From positions 37,714,194 to 37,778,193 of the forward strand of contig NC_067113.1 of the NCBI RefSeq assembly GCF_021347895.1: a stretch of DNA of 64,000 nucleotides. The letters run 5' to 3'. The notes under the pieces are model-generated. The model did no database searches and was not told the DNA's origin. It saw only the letters and a program-made list of their open reading frames with translations. Both the position numbers and the translations under genes were made by a program. Positions 33,301 to 47,235 of this stretch are shown piece after piece (positions within the stretch are counted from its first letter, which is position 1; every line of letters begins with the position of its first letter). This DNA is from Acanthochromis polyacanthus (lineage: Eukaryota; Chordata; Actinopteri; Pomacentridae).

Positions 33301-36300
33301 ACTAATCCAGAACCAGAACCTCGATTCTCTACAGACTCTGTTTTTCAGAGGGTGGAACTCTGGAACAGTTAGTGACTTACATGCGATCTCCCCCAGGCAG
33401 CTGATGAGCAGCGTCTGGTAGTCATCGAAGGCGAAGGGGATGCAGTAACACAGTCCATCCTCATGGCGGTGCTTCACCTGATGTTCTCGGTCCGGATTCG
33501 TCACACAGAGCAGGTTCTTCTCCAGCAACTCAGAACTGCTCAGAACTGAACCGTAGTAGGAGAAGGAGGCCACAAACCTGATGGACACAACGGAGAATTT
33601 AAACCTGGTTCTGACAGATCAAACATCCAGAGAACCTCTGACTCCAAACCATCAGAAACCTTCACGTTCTTTACTTTCATGACTCCTGAGTAGATATGAC
33701 CTGTTGAGATGCAGAAATTGTTTCTATTCTGTGTTTTCACTGGATTTAGTCTTTTGATTTTAGCTGATAATTTGCTCTTTTATTATTTTGTAGTTTATCA
33801 TTGGAAGAAGTTAAAATTAAATTTTCTGACCAGGAGTACCAGAGCAGGATGGACGTTCTCCTGAAGGACGAGTTGAGCAGAGTCCTCCAGCTGCCTCGTT
33901 CCGTCTGAAACATGAACCCAGCGTTAACCTGAGATACTCACAGAAGTACATAGAAAAATGACAAATACACATAAATACTCAAAAAAAAAATACACAGAAA
34001 CATGCAGAAAGGTGATTTTCACAACACTTCCTCTTTCATGAAAAGAAAGTTCTATCTCTGAGAAGACTTGCTCCTTGGTATAATTCCCAGCTGCGGATTT
34101 TAAAGCAGGCATCCCGAAAGCTGGAAAGAAAGTGGTATTCCACTAATTCAGAGGAAGTGTATGTGGCTTGGAAAAATAGTCTAGTAATCTATAAAAAAAA
34201 AAGCTCTTCGTAATGCCAGGACAATTTATTATTCATCTTTAATAGAGGAGAACAAGAACAACCCTAGGTTTCTCTTTAGCACTGTAGCCAGGCTGACAAA
34301 GAGTCAGAGCTCTGTTGAACCTTGTATTCCTTTAGCTTTAACCAGTAACGACTTCATGAGCTTCTTTACACATAAAATAGTTCTGATTAGAGATAAAATT
34401 AATCTGGCCCTTCCTACAAATGTCACAGATGCTTTTGAATTGGCTGTTAGACCTGATGAATCTTTAGAATTCTTCACTCCTATATGTCTCTCTGAACTAA
34501 TTTCAACAGTTTCTACATCCAAACCATCAACATGTCTTTTAGATCCTATCCCAACTAGACTCTTCAAGGAGATTTTACCTTTAATTAATTCTTCAATGTT
34601 AGATCTGATTAATCTCTCTCTAGTAACAGGCTATGTACCACAGGCTTTTAAGGTTGCTGTCATCAAACCTTTGCTTAAAAAGCCCACTTTAGATCCAGAT
34701 GTGTTAGCCAACTATAGACCAATATCCAACCTACCATTTCTCTCTAAAATTCTGGAAAGAACAGTTGCAAATCAATTATGTGAACACTTACAAAGGAATA
34801 ATTTGAAATGTTTCAGTCAGGCTTCAGAGTGCATCATAGCACAGAAACAGCTCTGGCGAAAGTTACTAATGACCTTCTCATAGCATCAGATAATGGACTA
34901 GTCTCTATACTTGTTTTGTTAGATCTTAGTGCAGCGTTTGACACAATCGACCACAACATTTTATTACAGCGTCTAGAACATTCAATTGGCATTAAAGGGA
35001 CAGCACTGGACTGGTTTAAATCCTACTTATCAGATAGGTTCCAGTTTGTGCATGTCAACAATAACTCTTCTGAGCATACTAAAGTTAATCATGGAGTTCC
35101 TCAGGGTTCTGTCTTAGGACCGATACTTTTCACATTATACATGCTTCCTTTAGGCAATATTATTAGGAAGCATTGTATTAACTTCCATTGTTATGCAGAT
35201 GACACACAATTGTATTTATCTATGAAGCCAGATGAAACTGATCAGTTAGCTAGACTGCAAGATTGTCTTAAGGACATTAAAACCTGGATGACTTTTAACT
35301 TCCTACTGCTAAATTCAGACAAAACTGAAGTCATTGTATTTGGCCCCAAACATCTTAGAAACTCGCTTTCAAAGCAAATAGTTACTCTGGATGGCATCAC
35401 ATTGGCCTCCAGTACTACTGTGAGGAATCTTGGAGTTATTTTTGACCAGGACATGTCCTTTAACTCACACATAAAGCAAGTCTGTAGGACTTCCTTTTTT
35501 CACCTGCGTAATATTGTAAAAATCAGGAACATTCTGTCTCAGAGTGATGCAGAAAAATTAGTTCATGCTTTTGTTACTTCCAGGCTTGACTATTGCAATT
35601 CCTTATTATCGGGTTGTCCAAATAGCTCTCTTAAACATCTACAGTTGATCCAAAATGCTGCTGCAAGAGTACTGACAGGAGTTAGCAAAAGAGATCATAT
35701 TTCCCCTATACTTGCTTCTCTTCACTGGCTTCCTGTTAAATCCAGAATAGAATTTAAAATCCTTCTTCTGACATATAAAGCTCTTAATAACCAATCTCCA
35801 TCATATCTTAAAGATCTGATAGTACCATATTATCCTAGTAGAACTCTTCGCTCTCAAACTGCAGGCTTACTTGTTGTTCCTAGAATTTCTAAAAGTAGAA
35901 TGGGAGGCAGAGCCTTCAGTTATCAGCTCCTCTCCTGTGGAACCTGCTCCCAGTTTGGGTTCTGGAGGCAGATACCCTCTCTATTTTTAAGACCAGGCTT
36001 AAAACGTTCCTTTTTGACAAATCTTATAGTTGGGGCTGACTGGGTGACCCACAGAGGTTCGGCTTGTGTCTTCATTGCACAGCTGACTCCCTCTTGGACG
36101 TCCCTTCGTTCTGCCTCTAGTCATGCTGCTATAGGCCTATAGGCTGCTGGGGGACTTCTCTTGACGCACTGAGCCCTTCTCTATCTACCTTTACATTTAA
36201 TACGTATACCGTTATTGCAGTACATTCACTCTGTTTCCCCCTGTGCTATTTCTCCGAGTGTCCCTGGTCCCAGAGCTGGATACTTCAGATCTGTGGTTGA

Positions 36301-39300
36301 TGTTCCACCAGCTGGTCCAGTCTCCATCATGTCCACTGTGGGATGCTGCTGCTGACCTTCCTCCAGCCCTCTGCTTCCAGCTCCCCTTTTCCACCAGTCA
36401 ACTCTGCATCGCCTTCACTATACTGTTATGCTAACTTACATACTGTTTGAATTTTACTGCTAGCTATATATGTAGTATGTTTAATGTCAGAGCCGAACAT
36501 CATCAGAGTAAACTATGAGTCAGTTTTCAATGTTAGCTTATACTTTGTTTGGTTCTGTAAAGCGTCTTGAGACGATTTGACTGTATTTGACGCTATATAA
36601 ATAAAATTGAATTGAATTGAATTCATGGTGAAGCATCAAAGTTGAGGGCCCACCATGGCCCCGCCCTTGATATATGCTGAAGATTTTCACAAGTTCCCAT
36701 CCTGAAGGTGTGTTGTATACACAGTCCAAATCTGAGGTCTTTTGGAGTTACCTTGAGGACTCAACCACGAAAATGACTAGAAACACCAAAAATGGCTAAC
36801 TTAATTCAAAATAGCGGGCATCCTCTTGGGTTTAGGGTTTTTTGGTTTGCCCTGATGTGCTACATATGCGTACCAAGTTTCATAGATGTAGGTGAAACAT
36901 GCAGAGGGTGTTGTTTGTTAAAATCACAGTAGAGGGCCCTACTATGGCACATGCAGTGCTGAGATGCATAGTGTCCCTCCATTAGCCAACTGTGATGTTT
37001 GTGGTAATTCTGGTGAATTTCCGGCCATTCCTAATGTGTCAAAAGTACTAACTGTTTAATGGCGAAGGATCAAATTTCCAGGGGGCACCATGGACACATC
37101 CTTGGACGTTTGGAGAACATTTTGCTAACTTCTCATCACTATGTCCTGTTGTGTAAACCAGCCAAATATGAGGTCTCTTACAGTTACCCCCTAGCAGGAG
37201 TTTGCTCTTGAAAATGATGAAAATCACCAAAAAATGTCCATTTAATTCAAAGTGGTGGACTTCCTGTTGGGTTTAGGATATAGTCAGTGCAGACTTTTTT
37301 TGTTTCCCCTGATGTGCTGCATATGCCTATCAAATTCTACCGACGAAGGTCAAACGTGATTCAGGGGCTGAATTTTCTAAATATTGCAGGGGGCGTAATA
37401 GACCTATCTTGCCACACACATGCAGCTCCAATAAAATAGATATTTGTTGCCAGTTATGGTGCATCTGCAAATTTTCACATGTATTTGAGCACTTTTACGG
37501 TCTCAAAAACACATTTTAAAAAGTTGATAGAAAAACAAATTCTTTGCATTCCAGTGGTGCTCAAATCCTAAATATTTCTGAGCGTTCCACCATATATCAG
37601 CAACCTCAGTTTGTCCTAACGTTGTCGAAAGTATTTATCAACGAACCACTGCAGGTTCCACCAGGCGTCCAGGAGGAAGAGACGATCGGTTCATTCTGGC
37701 GATTCGCTGCAGCGTCTGAACGGCAGCGTCAACATTTCCGGCCGAGACGTTGTAGCGAGCCGACTCCGGAATAAACTGGAACCAGACAGACAGAGAGGTG
37801 AGGACAGACACCTGAGAGACAGACAGGTGTGAGATAGGTGAGGATGGACAGGTGAGAAAGACATCCCACCTTGAAGAGGAAGATGAGGACGACACTCGGA
37901 GTGACGGAGATCCGGATCATCCACCTCCATCCCAGAGTTGGAACCACCAACATCCCCAAGATGATGATCAGCATGGAGCCAGTCATCCAGAAGATCTGAT
38001 TGAGACACAGAGCATGATGGGAAATCTGGACTGATTATATCACACATCAGGTGAAGGCGAGGACACCTGTGTGCCCGTCCTCCTGGACCCGTGGACTCAC
38101 CGTCGCCAGCGGCAGCAAAAACGCTCGATGCTTCGCCGGGATGAACTCCGTCTTCAACACGAACCTGCAGCAGCAAACACACAACTGAGTCACTGGTAAC
38201 ACCTTCAGCCAATCAGAGAGCAGTGTGGTGGCGGTGCGTTCACTGACCCCTGCGACACTCCAGCGACACCACAACCAACCATGCTACGAAGGAAGATGAA
38301 CCAACCGTAGGACGGAGCAAACGACGTGAGGAGAGAGAAGTAGGCGCTCCAGATGAAGCCTCCAAACACAACCTGAGGACAGGCAGTACACAAAAACACG
38401 TGGAATTAGACAGGAAGTACACAAAAACACGTGGAATTAGACAGGCAGTACACAAAAACACGTGGAATTAAACAGGAAGTACACAAAAACACGTGGAATT
38501 AGACAGGCAGTACACAAAAACACGTGGAATTAGACAGGAAGTACACAAAAACACGTGGAATTAGACAGGAAGTACACAAAACACGTGGAATTAGACAGGC
38601 AGTACACAAAAACACGTGGAATTAGACAGGAAGTACACAAAAACACGTGGAATTAGACAGGCAGTACACAAAAACACGTGGAATTAGACAGGCAGTACAC
38701 AAAAACACGTGGAATTAGACAGGAAGTACACAAAAACACGTGGAATTAGACAGGCAGTACACAAAAACACGTGGAATTAGACAGGCAGTACACAAAAACA
38801 CGTGGAATTAGACAGGCAGTACACAAAAACACGTGGAATTAGACAGGAAGTACACAAAAACACGTGGAATTAGACAGGAAGTACACAAAAAGCAGGTTAC
38901 CTACTAACCATGAACCTCTGTAGTGCAACTCTGTGATCAGGTAAGAGCTGATGTGTGTACTGATTACTGATTATTGATAACTGATTATCGGAGTCTCTGA
39001 CCTTCCAGCGTCCATATCTGTCGGCTACGTATCCTCCCAGAACTCCACACACCATGAAGCCCAGAAACACCATCTGGACCACACACACACAAAATCTGTC
39101 AGTGATTAATTATTGATTGATTATTGATTGATTGCAATAACGAGGAGCTGCTGCAGTTACTGATCACCCAGACTTGATCAGAGACTCACCGTGGAGACCA
39201 GAGCGACCTGCCAATCATCCAGACGCCACTCACAGCGAATCTCTGGAGACACGACGGCCAAGAGCATGATCTCCATCGCCTCCACAATCTACACACACAC

Positions 39301-42300
39301 ATTTTATACAGTATTAGAGTATTATCAGTACTGTTAGAGTATTATAGAGTATTGTCAGTAATCTGATTACTTCCTGTACTGTAACTTACATTAGAACTGC
39401 CCATGATGACAAACAGCAGGATGTGAAAACGTCCAAAACCGATCGTTTCTACGGCGTCTTCAACCGTAAACGTCTGATCAGCTGCAGGAGAAACAGATCA
39501 ATACGTCTATCGATCAATACCACCTGATCAGCTTTGATTTGATTACTAGTAGAAAACAAGCTGTAAGTCAGATATTAAAATCTGATTACAGAATATTGAT
39601 CTTTCACACTTTAAGGAATCAATAATCAAAGACGCTGTAGTTTCCAGATGTTCCCTGAATGCCTCATTGCCAACAATAAAGACAATATGGAGAATTTCAA
39701 AGTGAATTTGGACGATTTTAAAGTAATTTCTGAGGTTTTTAGTCATTGTGGATCATTTTTATATAAATTTGGGACATTCTGGATGATTTTCAAGTTATTT
39801 CAGACCATTTTAAGTAATTTCAAAACCATTTTCAAGTCATTACGGACCAATGTGAGCAATTCTGGACACGTTTCAGGAATTTTTGAACAATTTGTACCTC
39901 ATTCTGAATAATTTTTAAGTAATTTAGGCGAATTTAGATGACATTCTGACAATTTCAATGTCACTTTAGACAAGCTTCAAGACAATTTGTACAAGATGGT
40001 CACTTTGAATAAATTTAAAGTAATTTAAAACTTTTTAAAGCAATTTCTGATTGGTTTTCAGTGATTCTGGACTATTTTTGAGTAATTTATGACACGTTGT
40101 AGGGCGATTTTCGAGTCATTTTGGACAATTTTAAAGTCATTTTGAACCATTTTTAGTCATTTAAAAAAGAAATTGAGTCCTTTTGGACACATTTCAGGAT
40201 ATTTTGGACAATATTAATGAAATTGTGGACAATTTCTGAATGATTTTGTTGTAAAATAAGACATTCAAAGGTAATAAGACATTCACCTGAACCAGTGGAT
40301 TTTATGTTTAATATGAGTTGATCACGTTCCTTTCATTCTGATTCCAGTTAAAACCTCCAGCTAAACATCAGGACCCTCACATTTATCTCCTGACCCTCAT
40401 GGAGGTCTGGAACCACAGATTGAGAAGCTCCGATGATGGACTATTGACGGATTATTGATGGATTATTGATAGATTACTGATGGACTATTGATGGATTATT
40501 GATGACTACTGATGGATTATTGATAGACTATTGACAGACTATTGATGGATTATTGACGACTATTGATGGATTATTGATAGACTATTGACAGACTATTGAT
40601 GGATTATTGACGACTATTGATGGATTATTGAGGACTATTGATGAATTATTGATGACTATTGACGGACTACTGATGGATTATTGACGACTATTGATGGATT
40701 ATTGACGACTATTGATGGATTATTGACGACTATTGATGGATTATTGACGACTATTGATGGATTATTGACGGACTATTGATGAATTATTGATGACTATTGA
40801 CGGACTACTGATGGATTATTGACGACTATTGATAGATTACTGATGGACTATTGATGGACTATTGATGGATTATTGACGACTACTGATGGACTATTGATAG
40901 ACTATTGACAGACTATTGATGGATTATTGACGACTATTGATGGATTATTGACGACTATTGATGGATTATTGACGACTATTGATGGATTATTGACGACTAT
41001 TGATGGATTATTGACGGACTATTGATGAATTATTGATGACTATTGACGGACTACTGATGGATTATTGACGACTATTGATAGATTACTGATGGACTACTGA
41101 TGGACTATTGATGGACTATTGATGGATTATTGACGACTATTGATAGATTACTGATGGACTATTGATGGACTATTGATGGACTACTGATGGACTATTGATG
41201 GACTACTGATGGATTATTGATAGACTATTGACAGACTATTGATGGATTATTGACGACTATTGATGGATTATTGATAGACTATTGACAGACTATTGATGGA
41301 TTATTGACGACTACTGATGGACTATTGATAGACTATTGACAGACTATTGATGGATTATTGACGACTATTGATGGATTATTGATAGACTATTGACAGACTA
41401 TTGATGGATTATTGATGACTACTGATGGACTATTGATAGACTATTGACAGACTATTGATGGATTATTGACGACTATTGATGGATTATTGACGACTATTGA
41501 TGGATTATTGACGACTATTGATGGATTATTGACGGACTATTGATGAATTATTGATGACTATTGATGGACTACTGATGGATTATTGACGACTATTGATGGA
41601 TTATTGACGACTATTGATAGATTACTGATGGATTATTGACGACTATTGATGGATTATTGACGGACTACTGATGGATTATTGACGACTATTGATAGACTAC
41701 TGATGGACTATTGATGGACTATTGATAGACTACTGATGGACTATTGATGGACTATTGATGGACTATTGATGGACTATTGACGACTACTGATGGACTATTG
41801 ATAGACTATTGACAGACTATTGATGGATTATTGACGACTACTGATGGATTATTGACGACTATTGATGGATTATTGACGACTATTGATGGATTATTGACGG
41901 ACTATTGATGAATTATTGATGACTATTGACGGACTACTGATGGATTATTGACGACTATTGATAGATTACTGATGGACTATTGATGGACTATTGATGGACT
42001 ATTGATGGACTATTGATGGATTATTGACGACTATTGATAGATTACTGATGGACTATTGATGGACTATTGATGGACTACTGATGGACTATTGATGGACTAC
42101 TGATGGATTATTGATAGACTATTGACAGACTATTGATGGATTATTGACGACTATTGATGGATTATTGATAGACTATTGACAGACTATTGATGGATTATTG
42201 ACGACTACTGATGGACTATTGATAGACTATTGACAGACTATTGATGGATTATTGACGACTACTGATGGATTATTGACGACTATTGATGGATTATTGACGA

Positions 42301-43592
42301 CTATTGATGGATTATTGACGGACTATTGATGAATTATTGATGACTATTGATGGACTACTGATGGATTATTGACGACTATTGATGGATTATTGACGACTAT
42401 TGATGGATTATTGACGACTATTGATGGATTATTGACGGACTACTGATGGATTATTGACGACTATTGATAGACTACTGATGGACTATTGATGGACTATTGA
42501 TAGACTACTGATGGACTATTGATGGACTATTGATGGACTATTGATGGACTACTGATAGACTATTGATAGACTACTGATGGACTATTGATAGACTACTGAT
42601 GGACTATTGATAGACTACTGATGGACTATTGATGGACTACTGATGGACTATTGATGGACTACTGATGGACTACTGATGGACTACTGATGGACTACTGATG
42701 GACTATTGATGGACTATTGATGGACTATTGATGGACTATTGATGGACTATTGATGGACTATTGATGGACTACTGATGGACTACTGATGGACTATTGATGG
42801 ACTATTGATGGACTACTGATGGACTATTGATGGACTACTGATGGACTATTGATGGACTATTGATGGACTATTGATGGACTACTGATGGACTATTGATAGA
42901 CTACTGATGGACTATTGATGGACTATTGATGGACTATTGATGGACTATTGATGGACTACTGATGGACTATTGATGGATTATTGATGACTATTGATGGATT
43001 ATTGATGACTATTGATGGATTATTGACGACTATTGATGGACTATTGATGGACTATTGATGGACTATTGATGGGTTACTGATGGGTTACTGATGGACTATT
43101 GACGAATTATTGACGACTATTGACGGACTATTGATGGACTATTGACGGACTATTGATGGACTATTGATGGACTACTGATGGACTATTGATAGACTATTGA
43201 TGGACTATTGATGGACTATTGATGGACTATTGATGGACTATTGATGGACTATTGATGGACTACTGATGGACTATTGATGGATTATTGATGACTATTGATG
43301 GATTATTGATGACTATTGATGGATTATTGACGACTATTGATGGACTATTGATGGACTATTGATGGACTATTGATGGGTTACTGATGGACTATTGACGAAT
43401 TATTGACGACTATTGACGGACTATTGATGGACTATTGACGGACTGTTGGTGAATCATTGATGGATCATTGGTGGATTATTGATCAGACTCACCCTTGTCG
43501 CTGCCCTGCTGCTTGTCTGCAGGCTTCTCCTGCAGTTCCACCTCCTGCAGGTGGATGGCGCTCACCAGCTGAATCTTCATCCCGTCGTCCAT
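30356..43592 (-). CDS. svopl: SVOPL, SV2-related transporter-like membrane protein
   Basis: Fifteen coding exons join in frame: 43493-43592, 39390-39481, 39190-39288, 39002-39073, 38248-38372, 38101-38164, 37870-37995, 37650-37775, 33831-33904, 33381-33577, 33162-33273, 32348-32429, 32179-32268, 30447-30560 and 30356-30367, for about 494 residues, the usual size of this family. Major facilitator hallmarks are clear: [16 protein letters not shown] at the N-terminus, [12 protein letters not shown] after helix 2, [31 protein letters not shown] after helix 6, NIFGRKMS after helix 8, and [10 protein letters not shown] after helix 12. These match SVOPL more closely than SVOP or SV2A-C. The substrate is unknown. 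The start is MDDGMKIQL at 43592. The end is either QSS* through an exon at 30367 behind a strong acceptor (ttttttccag), or a read-through ending at 30417. Two LINEs sit antisense in its introns. Confidence 0.93.
30640..32079 (+). mobile_element. CR1/Rex1-like LINE fragment, reverse transcriptase, inactive
   Basis: Broken frames read [36 protein letters not shown], then [16 protein letters not shown] (reverse transcriptase catalytic FADD) and [20 protein letters not shown]. Stops and frameshifts (for example a stop just after GSPRAVC at 31131) disable it. The 3' end is gacaataaacctattctatt with ttcta repeats, typical of CR1-group tails in fish. It lies antisense in the svopl intron between 30560 and 32179. 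Confidence 0.85.
32440..33140. repeat. Degenerate ~33-bp minisatellite in svopl intron
   Basis: Units like ggtctggaggtcctgataaa plus ccttgaagcagtc repeat with many substitutions between the exons at 32429 and 33162. Confidence 0.7.
34050..36624 (+). mobile_element. L2 LINE, 5'-truncated, reverse transcriptase with one frame break
   Basis: It begins inside ORF2 ([20 protein letters not shown] near 34065), continues through [14 protein letters not shown] and [20 protein letters not shown], shifts frame at about 34810-34880, then reads [46 protein letters not shown] (catalytic YADD) and [16 protein letters not shown]. The 3' tail is cgctatataaataaaattga with attga repeats, diagnostic for L2. 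The endonuclease domain is missing. It is inserted antisense in the svopl intron between 33904 and 37650. Confidence 0.93.
36625..37620. repeat. Unclassified dispersed repeat with two diverged internal units
   Basis: Two ~420-bp units resemble each other: first ccaaatctgaggtcttttgg ... atgtgctacatatgcgtacc, second ccaaatatgaggtctcttac ... atgtgctgcatatgcctatc. No ORF of note. It follows the L2 tail directly and ends near the svopl exon at 37650. Confidence 0.6.
38388..38886. repeat. 31-bp minisatellite, about 16 copies, CACGTG in each
   Basis: The unit is acacaaaaacacgtggaatt plus agacaggcagt. The main variation is ggcagt against ggaagt; one copy lacks an a. It lies within the svopl intron just upstream (minus sense) of the exon at 38372. 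Confidence 0.95.
39640..40300. repeat. Low-complexity 'attttggacaattt' block
   Basis: Degenerate T-rich units (tttggacaattttaaagtca, ttctgaatgatttt) within svopl intron 1. The same kind of sequence returns at 43650-46830. Confidence 0.6.
40430..43470. repeat. 3-kb minisatellite of gatggactatt-type units
   Basis: Units of 10-11 bp (gatggactatt, gatggattatt, gacgactatt, gatagactatt) are arranged in larger repeated blocks; for instance a block with gatgaattattgatgactat recurs near 40765, 41015, 41535, 41900 and 42320. It fills svopl intron 1 up to the first coding exon at 43493. Confidence 0.95.
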
Positions 43593-43649
43593 CCTGCAAC
43601 AAGACGTTTCCATGGTTACGGACAATTTTTGCATTTTAGAAAATTTAAA

Positions 43650-46600
43650 AGTTATTTTGGACATTTATGGGTCCATTTTAGGACAAATTTCATGATATTT
43701 GGCACAGGTTTTTTTTTCATCTTTGAAAATTTTGAAATCATTTTAAACCCCTGACAAGCCATGTGGATCACTTTTGAGACATTTTAAATCATTTTAAAGT
43801 CATTATTGACCTTTTTTGGTAATTTAGGACAAATTTCAAGATATTTTGGAACATTTGGAAATAATTTAAAACAGGTTTTCACTAATTTCAGATCATTTCA
43901 GTGTCATTTAGATCAGTTTAGATAATTTTAATAATCTGTCATTGTTTACCATTTGTTTTCATTTAGGACAAATTTCCAGGTATTTGGAACAGGTTTTTGG
44001 TATTTGGACAATTAAAAAGTCATTTTAGACAAGTTTTGGTTAATTTAGGAAACATTTCAACATGTTTTTGGCATTTTAGAGTTTTCCAAAATCATTTTAG
44101 ACAGGCTTCAAGACATTCTGGATTCTTTGGGGTCATTTTGTTGTTTTGGTTGTTTTATTTTTTATTTTTGAGTAGTTTGTTAGTATTTGGGTTTTTTTTT
44201 AAATTTTTGAGTAGTTCTGGACAAACTTCGAGACATTTTAGGGAGGTTTCGCATTTTGGACAATTTCTAAGTCCTTTCAGACCATCTTAGAGTCATTTTG
44301 AAGCTTCTGGAACACTTTTTAAGTGCTTTTGGACAAGTTTTAAGAACCCTGATGGAGTTTGGAGAACACTAATTCCCATATTTCACCACTTTGTCACATT
44401 TTAGAGATCAAACAGGCACCACGAGAAGAATTTCATGTTAAAGCAGTAAAATGAGCCTCAGTTACAGGTTTGGTTTACATCCACAGTGATTAAACTAATC
44501 ACAGACCGTCGGATAATTCAATAATCTGTGTGAGTAGTTTTTTAAAATGGAAACCGTCTTAAATGTGAATATTGTTGGTTTCTTTCCTCCTCTATGACAG
44601 AAAACTGGACCCCTAAAAATGTTTCTACAATCAAATATTTTAGTTGGATTTTGGACAATTTTCAATCTATTTTGATTTTTTTTGTCATTGCAGACCATTT
44701 TTGAACAATTTTAGCCCCGTTGTTGGACATATTGGACAAGATTTTGTAATTTTAGAGAAGTTTAAATCGTTTTTTTAACTGTTTTTTGTAATTTTGAAAA
44801 GATTTAGTCATTCTATGCAATTTATGAGCAATTTTATACAAATTTTAAAACCTATTGGACAAGGGTTTGACATTTTAGATAATATTATGGTCAACATTTT
44901 GTCATTTTTGTGTCATTTTGAGCCACTTTCAAGATGTTTTTGGCAGGTTGTTTTTTGTGGCTATTTCTGAAATGATTTAGTAAATTTAGACCATTTAAAA
45001 GTGACTTAACAGGTTTTAAGACCTGCTGGACAAGACCGTCATTTTAGACAAGTGTCAGGACAGGTTTTAATCATTTCAAAGTCATTGCCAACAAACACAT
45101 GTCAGAACCTTTTACAAGCACTGTGGACCATCTGGAGTCATTTTACACCAGCTTTGACTCTTATTGGGCAATATTTGGTGATTTTGGGCAGTTTTTCAAT
45201 AACTCTGGACAAGTTTCAATACATTAACAGTTTTTTGTCATTTTTGATGCGATTTAGTCATTCTATACCATTTTTGAGCAATTCGACAACTTTTCAGACA
45301 TACTGGACAAGATTTTGTCATTTCAGGTAAATGTTGATAAGTGGAAATCATTCTGGACCATTTTTGGACCATCTTGTGGTTTTGGGAAACACTGACGGAC
45401 TTTTTCCAACATTTTAGAGAGCAAACAACTCATTGATAAGAGAGAAAATAAACTCTGCCGTAAAGTTTAAAAAAACACAAACAAACATTAATAAACAACC
45501 AAACAGAGAGTTTGTCAATAAATAAGTAAAAACAATAAAGTAAAGAAGATTTAGTGAAGTAAACTTTGGGCTCTTTAATCAAATCAGTCACTTTTAGAGC
45601 TAAAATAGTGAAGAAAAAATAAATATTTGTAGTTTTTAGTTTCTGTCATCAGAGGATTTGCAGATTTTTCATCATATTTTAGTGAAAACTGAAGTTTTTT
45701 TGTTGAATTCGTGAACCAGGATTATTTCCCTTTTCGTTTCCTGGTTTGTTCTGAACTTTTCTCTGCCGGAGGCAAAATAGTTGGGAGGAGTTTTGAAATC
45801 CGGTTTGGAAACAGCAGCAGGTTTCAGCTCGTCTGTCAGGATTTTACAGGAACCTCAAAGATCTCAGTTTGTTTCTTCAGTCTGGAGTTAGAAAAACTGG
45901 TTCCTCAATCTGTCTTTAGCAGCAAAGGTTTGTCTTTAATACGTCCTAAAAAAAAAAAACATTTTAGATGAGTTTCTAAAATGTTGGACATTTTTTGAGT
46001 CAAGCTTCAATACATTTTCTACAGTTTTTGTGATTTTTGATAAGATTGAGTCTTTTTTTTTTTTTTTTTACCATTTTTGATCAATTCTATGCAAGCTGTC
46101 AGACCACTGGACAAGATTTCTCCATTTGGAGCAACGTTCCAGATGTTTGACTGGTTTTGTCATTTAAAAAACATTTAGACAATTTAGAAGGAATTTCAAA
46201 CCATATTGGATGAGATTTTGTCATTTGGGACAAATTTCATTTGATTTTCAGCTGTTTTTTGTCATTTTTTGTCCTTTTGAGCGTCTTTATACGTGTTTAA
46301 AGACCATCAGGAAAAGATTCTGATATTTTAGTTTAGTTAGTTTAACTTTCAAGATATTTTCAACAGTTTTTTTTGTCATTTTTTAATCATTGTGAAGTTT
46401 CAAAGTCCTTTTGGGCACGTGTTGTCACTTTAGACCATTTTTGAGTCATTTTAAACAACTTTCAATACAGATTTCCACAAGTTTGAATCATTGAGGATAT
46501 TTTCAGTCTTTTTGGACACAATTTTTCTCATTAGAACCATTTTGAGAAATTTTAGACAAGTTTTAAAACTTACTGGGCTAAATGTGGTCATTGTGGGCAG

Positions 46601-46830
46601 TTTCTGGAGTCATTTGGGACGAGTTCAAATCCATTTTCAACTGTTGTTTGTCATTTTGTAGTTATTTCAGATCATTCTTGAGCAATTTTATGCAACTTGT
46701 AAGACTTAATGGACAAGATTCTGTCATTCTGGTCAACTTTCTATACGTTTTAAATAACTCCAGAACCCTTTTAAGGTAATTTTAGACAAGTTTTAAGACA
46801 TGTTGGACAAACGATTTGTTTGCTGTTTAC
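43650..46830. repeat. Degenerate T-rich 'ttttggacaatttt' tract
   Basis: About 3 kb of related phrases (gtcattttggacaattttag, agacattttagg, gtttttggcattttag) with no intact gene. Probably an old, decayed tandem array upstream of svopl. Confidence 0.65.
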
Positions 46831-47235
46831 AGTCAGACCTGACATCTACAACAGCCTAACGATGGGATTGTTTTAATGTCCAGCTTGTGTGTTATTAAAT
46901 AAAATGATTAACTGATGAGTTTTACTGATAAAATACAGAAATAATCTCTTTTATAGTCATTCTGTGAGCTACAACCATTAAAATAGAACCGTCATGACTG
47001 AAATCAGGACATTTTGGAGGATTACTAACAGAGTGGTTCTGTCTGAGCTGCAGTCACTGTTCTGCAGGTGGAACTGTGTTTTTTTTTACCAGTTAAACTG
47101 GTTCTTTAAAGCTGAAAAATGAAGCGCATCCGTTCTAGTGAGAGAAACAGAGCAGATGGATGCAGAGATGTAACATAACAGACCATTCCAGGTCAGAGCA
47201 TCTCTAAACTCAAACAGCTTTAACACCTCCTGTCC

